NCBI RefSeq assembly: GCF_030816485.1 | Contig: NZ_JAUSYC010000002.1 | Span: 124,001-188,000 of the forward strand | Reading direction: 5' to 3' | Source: Arthrobacter sp. B1I2 | GTDB taxonomy: Bacteria; Actinomycetota; Actinomycetes; Actinomycetales; Micrococcaceae | DNA length: 64,000 nt | In this document: positions 43,825-54,490 of the stretch, in pieces | Numbering within the stretch: position 1 is the stretch's first letter | How the letters are laid out: every line of letters begins with the position of its first letter | Program-made: the position numbers and the translations under genes | The notes under the pieces: model-generated | What the model was told of the DNA's origin: nothing | Database searches by the model: none | The model's input: the letters and a program-made list of their open reading frames with translations, nothing else

Positions 43825-45227
43825 AGCTTGAACACCCGCCGCGGTGAGCCGTCCACGATGTCCACGATGAGTTCGTGGGCGCGCTCCTCGCTGACCCGGT
43901 GCTCGGCCACCAACCGGGCCAGGAAGGAGGCTTCAACGCGGCGGGAGGCGTCGTGCCGGGCGGGGATGGAGCAGAAGGCGCGGGTGTCGTCGATGAAGCC
44001 GGAGGAACGGGAGAAACCTGCGGTCTCGGTCACGGCGGAGCGGAACCGCAGCATGGCATCCGGTGCGTCCAGGAACCACCACGGCGCACCCAGATACACG
44101 GACGGATAGAAGCCGGCCAGCGGGGCAAGTTCGCGGGAAAACACGGTCTCATCCAGCGTGAAGAGAACCAGGTGGAAATCCTTGGCGGTGCCGAAGTCCT
44201 GCAGGACGGGGCGGATGGCATCGGTGTAGTTGATGGCGAACGGGATGTCGTGCCCGGTATCCGCGCCGAAGGCGTTGAAGGTGGGCTCGTGGTGGTTGCG
44301 GTACGAGCCCGGGTGGATCGTCATCACTAGGCCGTCCTCCACGGACATGCGGGCCATCTGGTACATCATGTGCGCTTCAAAATCGTCGCGGTCCTGCGCC
44401 GTGGCGTCGCCTGAGCGGGCGCGGTCAAACAGCCTGGCTGCGTCCGCCACGTCGAGCTTGTGCGTGGCCGGGGTGCGGACGCCATGGTCTGCGGACACTG
44501 CACCATGTTCCACAAAATAACGACGCCGGTTCTCCAGTGCGGTGATGTAGGCGCCATAGCCGGTGCCGCCGTCGCCCGCTGCCGCGATGAGTTTGTCCAC
44601 GTTCGCCGACCACGACGGGTGGGCGATGTTCAGGTACGCGTCGGGGCGGAAAGTGGGCAGGACACGACCGTGGAAGGTGGGATCTTGGGCAATGGCCTTG
44701 TGACTCGCCAGGGTGTCCAGCGGGTCATCGGTGGTGGCCAGAACCTCGATGTTGAAATCCTTGAACAACTCACGGGGCCTGAAGCCCGGCTCCAAAAGTC
44801 TGGCGGAAATCGCGTCATAGCTGGCATCCGCAGTGGCCTCGCTCAGCTCGCCTTCCAAACCGAAGACACTGGTGAACTGGGTGCGGAGCCAGTAGCCCGA
44901 AGCGGTGCCTTCGAACAGCGGCCAGGCCTTGCAGAACTCACGCCAGACTGCGCGGGAGTCGGGCTCGGAGGTGTTGGATCCGCGCAGCTTCTCCTGCGGG
45001 ACACCGCTGGCGTGGATCAGCCGGGTGACGTAGTGGTCCGGGCTCACCAGCAGCGCGGCGGGATCCGGGAAGGGGGTGTTCTGCTCGATGACTGCGGCGT
45101 CAACGTGCCCGTGCGGGGAAATGATGGGGAGGTCCTCGACGCGCTGCAGGAGCTCGCGCGCAATGCGTCGGGTTCCTGGATCAGCGGGCAGGAGCCTGTC
45201 CAGATGGGAGGCAATCGACTGTGGCAT
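43821..45227 (-). CDS. uxaC: Glucuronate isomerase
   Basis: A 468-residue protein of normal UxaC length. LPIISPHGHVDAAVIEQ (amidohydrolase-like metal site), PDHYVTRLIHASGV, FSVFGLEG-like TSVFGLEGELSEA, SRELAPLAGFYPSVYLGAPW and FIDDTRAFCSIPARHD are diagnostic. It isomerises D-glucuronate to D-fructuronate, the first step of the pathway. The gene diverges from a LacI regulator, with two palindromic operators in the 172-bp gap, so it is very likely under that control. No clear Shine-Dalgarno before the ATG. Confidence 0.95.
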   Translation of the reverse strand: MPQSIASHLDRLLPADPGTRRIARELLQRVEDLPIISPHGHVDAAVIEQNTPFPDPAALLVSPDHYVTRLIHASGVPQEKLRGSNTSEPDSRAVWREFCKAWPLFEGTASGYWLRTQFTSVFGLEGELSEATADASYDAISARLLEPGFRPRELFKDFNIEVLATTDDPLDTLASHKAIAQDPTFHGRVLPTFRPDAYLNIAHPSWSANVDKLIAAAGDGGTGYGAYITALENRRRYFVEHGAVSADHGVRTPATHKLDVADAARLFDRARSGDATAQDRDDFEAHMMYQMARMSVEDGLVMTIHPGSYRNHHEPTFNAFGADTGHDIPFAINYTDAIRPVLQDFGTAKDFHLVLFTLDETVFSRELAPLAGFYPSVYLGAPWWFLDAPDAMLRFRSAVTETAGFSRSSGFIDDTRAFCSIPARHDASRRVEASFLARLVAEHRVSEERAHELIVDIVDGSPRRVFKL

Positions 45228-45257
45228 ACGTCAATGGTCCGGGCTGACTCGCTTGTT

Positions 45258-45397
45258 TGTCAACCGGTTGCCAACAGGTAGTCAGTCAAGTGCTAGCTGG
45301 CAGAAGCGGCGCGGTAAGGCGAATGTATGCCCGTCGATCGCTTTGGCCAGTATCAAAACGTGTCAACAAAAGTGAGATGTATGGCAACCGCTTGATT
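45258..45397. promoter_or_regulatory. Operator pair between uxaC and the LacI gene
   Basis: TGTCAACCGGTTGCCA at 45258-45273 lies 31 bp before uxaC. TGGCAACCGCTTGATT at 45382-45397 ends two bases before the LacI ATG. Both share the CAACCGGTTG/CAACCGCTTG core found in pairs in four more gaps up to 63.4 kb. The second site over the start implies autoregulation. Confidence 0.8.
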
Positions 45398-45399
45398 TC

Positions 45400-46482
45400 A
45401 TGGGGAATATTCCCGATGCTGTAGTAGTGACTGAACTTTCACCCCCAAAAGCGGAAGCTAAGAGCGTCCGCGGCATAGTCGAAGGCAGGCCGTCCAGGGC
45501 CAACGCCACCATTTACGACATTGCGAAGCTGGCGGGTGTCAATCCCTCGACTGTTTCCAGAGCTCTCAGCAAGCCCGGCCGGGTAAGTGTCAGTACCCGC
45601 AAGCTCATCGAAGATGCAGCTGCTGAACTCAACTATCAAGCGAATCCCTTCGCAAAGGCCCTTCCCACGGGAAGAACCAGCACAATCGGGCTCATTGTTG
45701 CCGATGTCGCAAATCCAACCTTCTTCGGAACAATCCGGGGAGCAGAATCAACGGCTGCAGATCATGGCTATTCGGTAATCCTCGCCGAGTCGGCTGAGTC
45801 TTCCCGGAAAGAGCAATCAGCCGCACAGCGCATGTTGGCCAGCGTGGACGGCCTGATACTGGCGAGTCCCCGTATGAGAGATGACCACATCAGGCAGCTA
45901 GCCGAAGAAAAGCCAGTCATAGTGGTTAATCGCGACGTGGAGGGAATCACCTGCGTTGTACCCGACGTAGAGAAGGGGCTGGGTGAAGGGGTCCGCCATC
46001 TCGCCGGGCATGGACATCGAAGGATTACCTTTATCGCCGGCCCGGAAGCGTCATGGATGTCAGGACGGCGATGGCTGGGTGTCCGGCAGGCGTGCGAGTG
46101 GTCCCACCTGGAGTCAGTCAAGCTGGAGTCGGACAGTCCGACGATAAAGGGCGGCCGGGCAGCTGCACGAGCAATAGTAGGCAGCGGGGCGTCCGCTGTG
46201 ATCGCCTACAACGACCTCCTTGCCATCGGCCTCCTGCAGGAGCTCCAAGCAGCCGCCTATGCAGTTCCAGACCAAATCAGCATCGTAGGGTTCGACGACA
46301 TCTTCGGCGCTGACTTCACCACACCAGGGCTAACGACGGTGCGAGCACCGATGGAAACCTGCGGTATCGAAGCTACTAGTCTCTTGCTCAAAGCACTCAA
46401 AGGCTCGGAGAAGAGTGCCTCTACCCACTACATCGACACGGAACTTGTCGTTAGGGGCTCCACAGGGAAGTACCTCGGCTGA
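45400..46482 (+). CDS. LacI family regulator of the uronate regulon
   Basis: A 360-residue regulator. After an unusual 35-residue N-terminal extension comes ATIYDIAKLAGVNPSTVSRA (helix-turn-helix), RVSVSTRKLIEDAAAELNYQ (hinge region), IGLIVADVANPTFFGTIRG and IVGFDDIFGADFTTPGLTTV (effector domain). No Shine-Dalgarno is visible; ATG 45400 abuts an operator and GTG 45427 is an alternative, so the message may be leaderless. It is the best candidate to bind the CAACCGGTTG palindromes of the window. Inducer probably a glucuronide, fructuronate or mannonate. Confidence 0.9.
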   Translation: MGNIPDAVVVTELSPPKAEAKSVRGIVEGRPSRANATIYDIAKLAGVNPSTVSRALSKPGRVSVSTRKLIEDAAAELNYQANPFAKALPTGRTSTIGLIVADVANPTFFGTIRGAESTAADHGYSVILAESAESSRKEQSAAQRMLASVDGLILASPRMRDDHIRQLAEEKPVIVVNRDVEGITCVVPDVEKGLGEGVRHLAGHGHRRITFIAGPEASWMSGRRWLGVRQACEWSHLESVKLESDSPTIKGGRAAARAIVGSGASAVIAYNDLLAIGLLQELQAAAYAVPDQISIVGFDDIFGADFTTPGLTTVRAPMETCGIEATSLLLKALKGSEKSASTHYIDTELVVRGSTGKYLG

Positions 46483-47127
46483 TCACCGATTCCTACGTCC
46501 AGAACGTCGGCGTTCGAACCATCGAAGTGGCAAAGGCTGCGTTCCACACCAACGGCAAGCCTCTCTACTTCACCGCCTTTGGAAAACACGAGGACACTCC
46601 AGTTCCCCGCAAGGGCCACGACAGTGCCTACCTCGTTCACGACTTTGAACTCATGAAGTGGATTGGGGCCAACTCCTTCCGCACCTCCCACCACCCATAG
46701 GCCGAGGAAGTACGTGACTATGTCGACAGGCACGGCAACGTTGTGATTGGTGAAACCGCCGCTGTGGGCTTCAACCTAGGCGTTTCCGACGAAGTTACCA
46801 CCAAGAATCCACCCCCTCCTCCCTGCAAGAAACGTTGGGGGACGAAATGCAGGAGACCCGCGCAGCTCGAAGCCGATATCCGCGACTGAATCGACACATT
46901 CGACAAGCCCGTCATGATGACAAGACGCCCTCAACGACTCCCCCCGGTCCGAGGAATACCAAATCGCATACCTCGAGATAAATCATCCGGTCGTCGATAA
47001 ATTCCCGTCCTTCGTTGGCATGCGCGACCGACGGCCTAAGGGCGCAGCATTCTTCCTTCCCGGCAGATGGACGGCCACCGGCAATGTGAACCAGGCCAGG
47101 AGTAATGAAGGGGTGTCGCTCATGTAG
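46479..47127 (+). pseudogene. uidA: Beta-glucuronidase (GH2) remnant
   Basis: Starting one base inside the LacI stop, the frame reads VGVRTIEVAKAAFHTNGKPL then YFTAFGKHEDTPVPRKGHDS and LMKWIGANSFRTSHHP, the GH2 barrel start of beta-glucuronidase. A TAG (46698-46700) interrupts it, then VRDYVDRHGNVVIGETAAVG follows. The middle is lost, and from 46954 EEYQIAYLEINHPVVDKFPS and MRDRRPKGAAFFLP give the C-terminus, ending TAG 47125-47127. The N-terminal third and the second catalytic region are missing. The gene once encoded glucuronide hydrolysis beside its regulator. Confidence 0.88.
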
Positions 47128-47409
47128 CGGCACCCCTTCCCCTTATCTGCCCACAGCACAACAGAGTGGGCTTGAAAACAAGGTGGCATTGCCCAAAGTC
47201 ACGGGTTGTGCGAGCAGCCGCCGCAGACAACGGAATGGGTGATCCTCCTGGGCGTCGTGCCTCACATCTCGTCCACCAACGACACTGACATAGCAGCCAT
47301 GGTGTTCCCGTAGCTGGCCCTTCGCAGATGAACGTGGTTAGGCCGGTGTCAGCGATGGTCGAAAAGTGAGCCATTTCGCGGGCTGAAAATTGAGCCACTT
47401 TGACGCTGG

Positions 47410-49445
<2,036 letters not shown>

Positions 49446-49600
49446 TTTTCAACCGTCACAATGGCTCACTTTTCGACCGTCACCGACAGCCGGCCCTAAG
49501 ATACCGCGGCGGGCAGGGGGCTTTCAGTGCGGCGGGAAAGAGGTCAGGGCCTCTTTGAATAGGTAGCGACCAAGCAACCAAACCCAAAAGAGACCCTGAC

Positions 49601-50444
49601 ATGACTAACTCTATGTCTTATTCCGATGGCCAGTGGTGCACGCGCGCCGATGCGCTGCTCGGTGTGGAGGGCATCCACGTCAGTGCCGTCACGACAACCG
49701 CTTCAGGCCTGGTTCTGCACGTCGAGACCGGTGATGACCTTGCCGGTTGCCCTGACTGCGGCGTCGTCGCAGTGGGCCACGGACGCCGCCATGTCCGGCT
49801 CCACAGTCCGGGTCCTCTCAATTTCAGACACGCTTTGCCCAGGGCGACTGATGCGCTGCAGGGTTTCGACACGTCTGTCTCTGCCCTGGCCCACCTGCTC
49901 GGTATCTCCTGGCACACGGTCTGGGACGCCATCAAGGCAGAGGCCGCCCGGCGGATCGCAACGGCTGGTCAGCTGACAGGCGTGAATGCGCTCGGCGTCC
50001 ATGAGCACCTCTGGTCCCACTACCGGCCGGCCCGGCACGGGGACGGTCACCGGGATCGTGGACCACACCCGCGACGCCCGCGGCGTGCTGCACGCCACGT
50101 TGCTGGACCTCGTCCCGGGCCGGTCCGCGAAGGCCTACGCCGACTGGCTCAAAGACCGGGGAACCGAGTTCACCGCCCGAATCAAAACGGCAGCGCTGGA
50201 TCCGTTCCGTGGCTACGCCAACGCGATCCGCTACGAACTGCCCGAAGCCATCACCATCCTGGATGCATTCCATGTCGTGAAGCTTGGCTCGGCCATGGTC
50301 GACGAGGTCCGGCGCCGGGTCCAGCAGGACACGCTCGGGCGCCGGGGACGGAAGGGAGATCCGCTCTACGGGATCCGCCGGACCCTGCAGATCGGCGCCG
50401 AACACCTCACCGAAGGAATGATAATCGGCTACGCCATGAAATAG
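49601..50444 (+). pseudogene. ISL3-family transposase, truncated and frameshifted
   Basis: The ATG 49601 frame gives the zinc-finger part CPDCGVVAVGHGRRHVRLHS, then a deletion, TVSALAHLLGISW-type helices (TSVSALAHLLGISWHTVWDA) and GVHEHLWSHY. Near 50015-50030 the frame shifts and continues GTVTGIVDHTRDARGVLHAT, AYADWLKDRGTEFTARI, ITILDAFHVVKLG and IGAEHLTEGM, stopping at 50444. The C-terminal third of the DDE domain is absent. The 3' break falls within the end of the minus-strand small gene at 50429. Confidence 0.85.
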
Positions 50445-50677
50445 ACTTCGAATTCAGAAAGCTCTACTATTCGTCGGCTTCCGTCCTGCGAGACAACCCA
50501 AAAAAGTTCCATCGAGGGCTGCACCTGAACGACTTCTCCACGTATATGGCAGGTACTGCCGACCTTGGCCTCTACCCGGTCTCCCGGCGACACTTGAGCG
50601 CAGGTCTGGATGCGCGAGCCGTTACGCTGTTCGGCGGCGTCGCCAAGCCGTAATTGGTTTCCTGGTTCCATCCTCAT
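50429..50677 (-). CDS. Small SH3-like hypothetical protein
   Basis: An 82-residue frame from ATG 50677 with AAGGA four bases before, seven bases after the hydrolase stop. PGDRVEAKVGSTCHIRGEVV, then MELFWVVSQDGSRRIVEL and SEFEVYF form a compact beta-rich sequence like that of 4190-4408. The last codons lie in DNA derived from the ISL3 fragment, so the natural C-terminus may have been replaced. Probably expressed with the hydrolase; function unknown. Confidence 0.55.
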   Translation of the reverse strand: MRMEPGNQLRLGDAAEQRNGSRIQTCAQVSPGDRVEAKVGSTCHIRGEVVQVQPSMELFWVVSQDGSRRIVELSEFEVYFMA

Positions 50678-50684
50678 TCCGTCC

Positions 50685-51464
50685 TTAGTTGTGCAGTCGG
50701 GCGTGCTCAGACACCAAGTTGGCTATCAGTTCCGGTTCGGCCACCGGTGCGAGGTGCGCCGTATTGTTCAGTACCTCATGCCTGGCAGACGGAACGTTCC
50801 GGGCGATGAGTTGCTGGTCGGTGACCGGGTTGGCTGAGTCGGCGCCGCCACTGACGACCAGGAGTGGTACTTCAATGGCAGGTAGGTCTTCTGTCACGTC
50901 GGATTCGGCCAGCAGGTCACAGGCGAAGGCGTAGCCTGTCGGATCTGTTGACGCCAGCATCTGACGGTGCTGGTCCACGATGATGGGTTGCCGTTGCTGG
51001 AAATCAGGCGTGAACCAGCGATCTATTACTTGAGGGACCAGGGGTGTAACACCGTGGGCGCGCACCTGCTGGGCGCGCTGGAGCCATACGTCCTTCGAGA
51101 ATCGTGCGGCACAGCACATTGCCACCGCAGATTTTGTTCGGTGCGGGATGACGGCTGCGGAGCGGAGCGCAACAAGGCCACCCAAAGAGACCCCGGCAAT
51201 GTGCGCTTCTTCAATGTTTTCGTCGTCAAGAACAGCGAAAAGGTCACTTACGAGATCGTCCAGGCTGAAGGGGCTATGTCCCAGCGGTCCTCCACGGTCC
51301 CTCTGGTCGAACCGTACCACGTCAAAATCTTTCGGGAGTCGGGTAACGACTCCATCCCACATGCTGCTGGTCGTTGCCAGAGAGTTGACGAACACGATCG
51401 TTCCAGATGCCGGGTGGGGCCCACTTGTCCGTTCGACCGAAACGTTGTAACCACCGCCACTCAT
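50685..51464 (-). CDS. Alpha/beta-fold hydrolase (3-oxoadipate enol-lactonase-like)
   Basis: ATG 51464 (MSGGGYNVSV) is chosen since AGGAGA lies five bases before it. The 259-residue protein shows IVFVNSLATTSSMWDGVV, FDQRDRGG, the nucleophile elbow AGVSLGGLVAL, the acid in VVSGGADSANPV and histidine in NNTAHLAPV. The order resembles 3-oxoadipate enol-lactonase, but here it follows a binding protein and hydroxyacid dehydrogenase, so a sugar-acid lactonase is plausible. Confidence 0.82.
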   Translation of the reverse strand: MSGGGYNVSVERTSGPHPASGTIVFVNSLATTSSMWDGVVTRLPKDFDVVRFDQRDRGGPLGHSPFSLDDLVSDLFAVLDDENIEEAHIAGVSLGGLVALRSAAVIPHRTKSAVAMCCAARFSKDVWLQRAQQVRAHGVTPLVPQVIDRWFTPDFQQRQPIIVDQHRQMLASTDPTGYAFACDLLAESDVTEDLPAIEVPLLVVSGGADSANPVTDQQLIARNVPSARHEVLNNTAHLAPVAEPELIANLVSEHARLHN

Positions 51465-51622
51465 TGCTTCTCCTATCAAAATAAGTCACGAGGCTGACGT
51501 TAAAGCGTGTGCCAGCAAGCGTCACTAGCGCGACGTAGGCCAGGCCGAATTCCCCTGGCCGGCAGCCAGGAATCGTCGAGTCCTCCTGCCGGCCAGCGGA
51601 TGTCGTCGGTCCGATAACCCGA

Positions 51623-53155
51623 TTACTTGCCTGTCACTCCGAAGACTCGAAGATCGGGTACTGCACTGCCCGTTCCCCTATACTCGAGGCCCTTCTTCAT
51701 AGCCCAAGTTGACTTCAGCGAGAACAAGGGTGCGATCCATGCGTTGTCCGTTGCGTATTTGTTGATCTCTTTGTAAATTTCCCCTGCACGCGTGGGATCT
51801 GCTTCGCCCGCCAACTTAGCCAGAAGGTCGTTCATCTTGGGATCTTCGTATCGGAAGGGATTTTGTGATCCATTTTTGCCGAAGTATAGGGAGGTTGTGC
51901 GTGAGGGGGCTGCGGTGGTGCCCAGGTTGAAGTACATTCCCCATTTGGTCGTTTGGCTGGAACTTTGTGCCGGCACTGGTTCCCAATCAACCTTGATGCC
52001 GATGTCGGCGAGTGCCTGGGTGATGCTGGCTTGGAACTGCTGGACGATAGCATTCGCAGGCATGGCGAGGGTGAACCCGCTGGGGTAGCCGGCCTCCTTC
52101 AGAAGGGTGCGGGCTTTCCCGGGATCGAAGCTGTAGGCGTTGTCCAACTCTTCGCTGTATGCCGGGGACAGCTTGTTGAAGACTTGTTCGGTGGGTCGGC
52201 CATTGCCGCCGACCAGAGCGTTGAGCATCTTTTTGCGATCGAATGCATAGTTGATGGCCTGCCGGACTCGAACGTCTGCGAGCGGTGGAGCTACCTGGCC
52301 AGCCCGGTCGGCAATGACAATTGCAGCCGTCGACACATCTTCCACCGGTGTGAGACTGAACCCGTTCGCCTCGATTTGCTTGGCTTGGGCGGCGTCGACC
52401 GTGCCGGCGTCGAGTTCGTTCGTCAGCAGTGCATTGAAGAGTGCTGTCCGGTCCGGAATGACCCTCACGGTAACCGTCTTGAACGGGTAGGCTTTTGCGT
52501 TCCAGTAATCGTCGCGCCTGTTGAGAACGTATTTTGTGCCGTCGACGGTCGCTGTGCGGTCGAGGGTATATGGCCCCGAACCAACCGGATCCAGGGCCGT
52601 GCGTGCCTCATTGATCGTTCCGGGATCTCCAATCGCTCCAGCGCCGTAAGACAATGAAACGAGCAGGTCAGGATCCTGTCGTTTGAGGTTGAGCACCGCG
52701 GTGTGTTCGTCGGGTGTATCGATGGATGCAACGGCCGAAAGGTTGCTCTGCTGAGGTCCAGCAGTGGTCCGGGTGCGTTCAAGACTTGTCTTGACTGCTG
52801 CTGAGGTGACAGGGTCGCCGTCACTGAATTCCATGTCGTCGCGAAGCTTGAGCGTGAGCGATTTTGCGTCCGCGGAGTACTCCCAGCTCTTTGCTGCGCC
52901 GGGTTTGAGGACTCCCTCATTGTCGCTGTAAATCAGGGTGTCGTAGACGGCGCCCCAGACATACCGCTGTTGCCCGTCATGAAGTTGGGCAGGATCAAGC
53001 GAGTTTGGTGCTGCCTGAACCCCGAAGGTCAATGTGGTCGGGGCGACTTCCGATGTGGGAGACGGTTCTCCCCCGCAGGCGGTAAGAGCCAGGCTTGCAG
53101 CGATGACAACGGCGGCGCTGCCTACCGCCGCTCTGCGTGGGTGAAGTGTTGGCAT
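51623..53155 (-). CDS. Family 5 ABC substrate-binding lipoprotein 1
   Basis: A 510-residue oligopeptide/oligosaccharide-type (SBP_bac_5) protein. The signal peptide VGSAAVVIAASLALTAC ends in lipobox LTAC. PNSLDPAQLHDGQQRYVWG, VYDTLIYSDNEG and LRDDMEFSDGDPVTSAAV are the usual opening blocks; VRQAINYAFDRKKML is central. It is a close paralogue of the 59914-61479 protein. Downstream of the hydroxyacid dehydrogenase by 39 bp and in one operon with it. Members of this family can bind oligosaccharides as well as peptides. Confidence 0.9.
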   Translation of the reverse strand: MPTLHPRRAAVGSAAVVIAASLALTACGGEPSPTSEVAPTTLTFGVQAAPNSLDPAQLHDGQQRYVWGAVYDTLIYSDNEGVLKPGAAKSWEYSADAKSLTLKLRDDMEFSDGDPVTSAAVKTSLERTRTTAGPQQSNLSAVASIDTPDEHTAVLNLKRQDPDLLVSLSYGAGAIGDPGTINEARTALDPVGSGPYTLDRTATVDGTKYVLNRRDDYWNAKAYPFKTVTVRVIPDRTALFNALLTNELDAGTVDAAQAKQIEANGFSLTPVEDVSTAAIVIADRAGQVAPPLADVRVRQAINYAFDRKKMLNALVGGNGRPTEQVFNKLSPAYSEELDNAYSFDPGKARTLLKEAGYPSGFTLAMPANAIVQQFQASITQALADIGIKVDWEPVPAQSSSQTTKWGMYFNLGTTAAPSRTTSLYFGKNGSQNPFRYEDPKMNDLLAKLAGEADPTRAGEIYKEINKYATDNAWIAPLFSLKSTWAMKKGLEYRGTGSAVPDLRVFGVTGK

Positions 53156-53194
53156 GGACGGTTCCTTTGACTGGAAGTGGCCAGAATAGGTGCG

Positions 53195-54220
53195 CTAAAT
53201 AAGCGCGGACGGCTGCAGGCGGGTGTAGACATCGCGTGGTGTCAGCGCATTGAGCATGCCCTCGCCTCGGCGGAACCGGCCGATGTTTTCAACAATCATG
53301 TCAATTGATCGTTGCGTCCGGTCTGGCAATTTGGGTGTGACATGAGGAGTGATGACCACATTGCCCATGTCCCACAATAGCGAGTCTTCGGGGAGCGGTT
53401 CCGGATCGGTCACATCGAGACCGGCTCCGGCAATTTGGCCTGTTCGTAACGCGACGATGAGGGCATCATGGTCGATCACTCCCCCGCGGGCCATATTGAT
53501 AATGAAGGCGTCATTCTTCATTTGGCTAAACTCGCGAGTCGAAAACAGATGGTGCGTCTCATCGTTCAACGGTGCGGCCAGCATAATGACATCGGCCTGC
53601 TCAACCAGCGGCTGCAAACTATCACCGCCATCTGATGAAAGCATGACATCGACGTTGGCCGGGGTCTCACTGGCACTTCGCCGGTAGGCGATGACCCGCA
53701 TGCCAAAAGCTTTGCCAAGTTGGGCCATGGCCTGCCCCGTATGACCAAACCCGACGATACCTAGGGTCTTACCCCAGAGCGCCCGTCGGTTCTCATATCC
53801 TGGAACAGGACGCCATAGGTGTGCGGCCTGCTGCTCAAAGTGCTTCTTGGCATCAAAAGTCAGTGTCAGTGCGAAATAAAAGGCATGCTGGGCAAGCGCA
53901 GGGGCAGACCTTCCAGCCGATCCCGTAACAATCAGGCCTTTTTCGAAGACCTCGGCGCGGGCAGAACGCGTAAGTCCCGAGTGGTCGCAGTGAACCCACT
54001 TCAGGTTTGGGGCGTTGAGGAACCTGTCGTCAAGATCTGTTTGAAGTACAGCCACGTCTACGTGCTCAAGCGCGGCCTGGATAGCCTCCGTTTCGCGGGG
54101 GTGCACATGAATGAACTCAGCTGGGGAGAAAGCCTGCCGAAGCTGCTCTATCTCCTCTGGGTAGTACAGCAATGTGGATAGCACACTGCGGATTTCCTGT
54201 GCTTCAGCTCCTGTTTTCAA
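53195..54220 (-). CDS. D-2-hydroxyacid dehydrogenase
   Basis: A 341-residue NAD-dependent dehydrogenase. Start TTG 54220 is taken; GTG 54184 with AGGAA eight bases before it is a good alternative. KTLGIVGFGHTGQAMAQLG is the cofactor fold, INMARGGVIDHDALIVAL holds the catalytic Arg region, DVTDPEPLP the Glu, and VVITPHVTPK the His. Substrate probably a 2-oxo/2-hydroxy acid from sugar-acid breakdown (glyoxylate/hydroxypyruvate type). Two operator palindromes lie upstream. Confidence 0.88.
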   Translation of the reverse strand: MKTGAEAQEIRSVLSTLLYYPEEIEQLRQAFSPAEFIHVHPRETEAIQAALEHVDVAVLQTDLDDRFLNAPNLKWVHCDHSGLTRSARAEVFEKGLIVTGSAGRSAPALAQHAFYFALTLTFDAKKHFEQQAAHLWRPVPGYENRRALWGKTLGIVGFGHTGQAMAQLGKAFGMRVIAYRRSASETPANVDVMLSSDGGDSLQPLVEQADVIMLAAPLNDETHHLFSTREFSQMKNDAFIINMARGGVIDHDALIVALRTGQIAGAGLDVTDPEPLPEDSLLWDMGNVVITPHVTPKLPDRTQRSIDMIVENIGRFRRGEGMLNALTPRDVYTRLQPSALI

Positions 54221-54303
54221 TCTACGAAACTCCCTTGTTCGCTGCAGGGCGCGGGCACTGAGAGAACGGCCCGTTAGGCAAGTATCACAAGAGCCCGCAA
54301 GAG

Positions 54304-54462
54304 TGTCAACCGGTTGCCACAGGCCGCCGAAAGTGCTTCTTTATACTTCGCTATAGTCACCAACTGCTTACAGCAGAAGAGCAAATTCCTTTAGATTTGG
54401 CGGCCACATTCGAGCCAAAGGCGCGTTTCAGCTCTCCGCGTTATCCTTGCAAGCGGTTGTCG
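54304..54462. promoter_or_regulatory. Operator pair upstream of the hydroxyacid dehydrogenase
   Basis: TGTCAACCGGTTGCCA at 54304-54319 is identical to the uxaC site at 45258. TTGCAAGCGGTTGTCG at 54447-54462 is a weaker copy in inverse sense. The first site is 84 bp before the dehydrogenase start, the second 29 bp after the MFS stop. Confidence 0.75.
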
Positions 54463-54490
54463 TCAACGGCGAATCAGTTCTCCATGCGTT

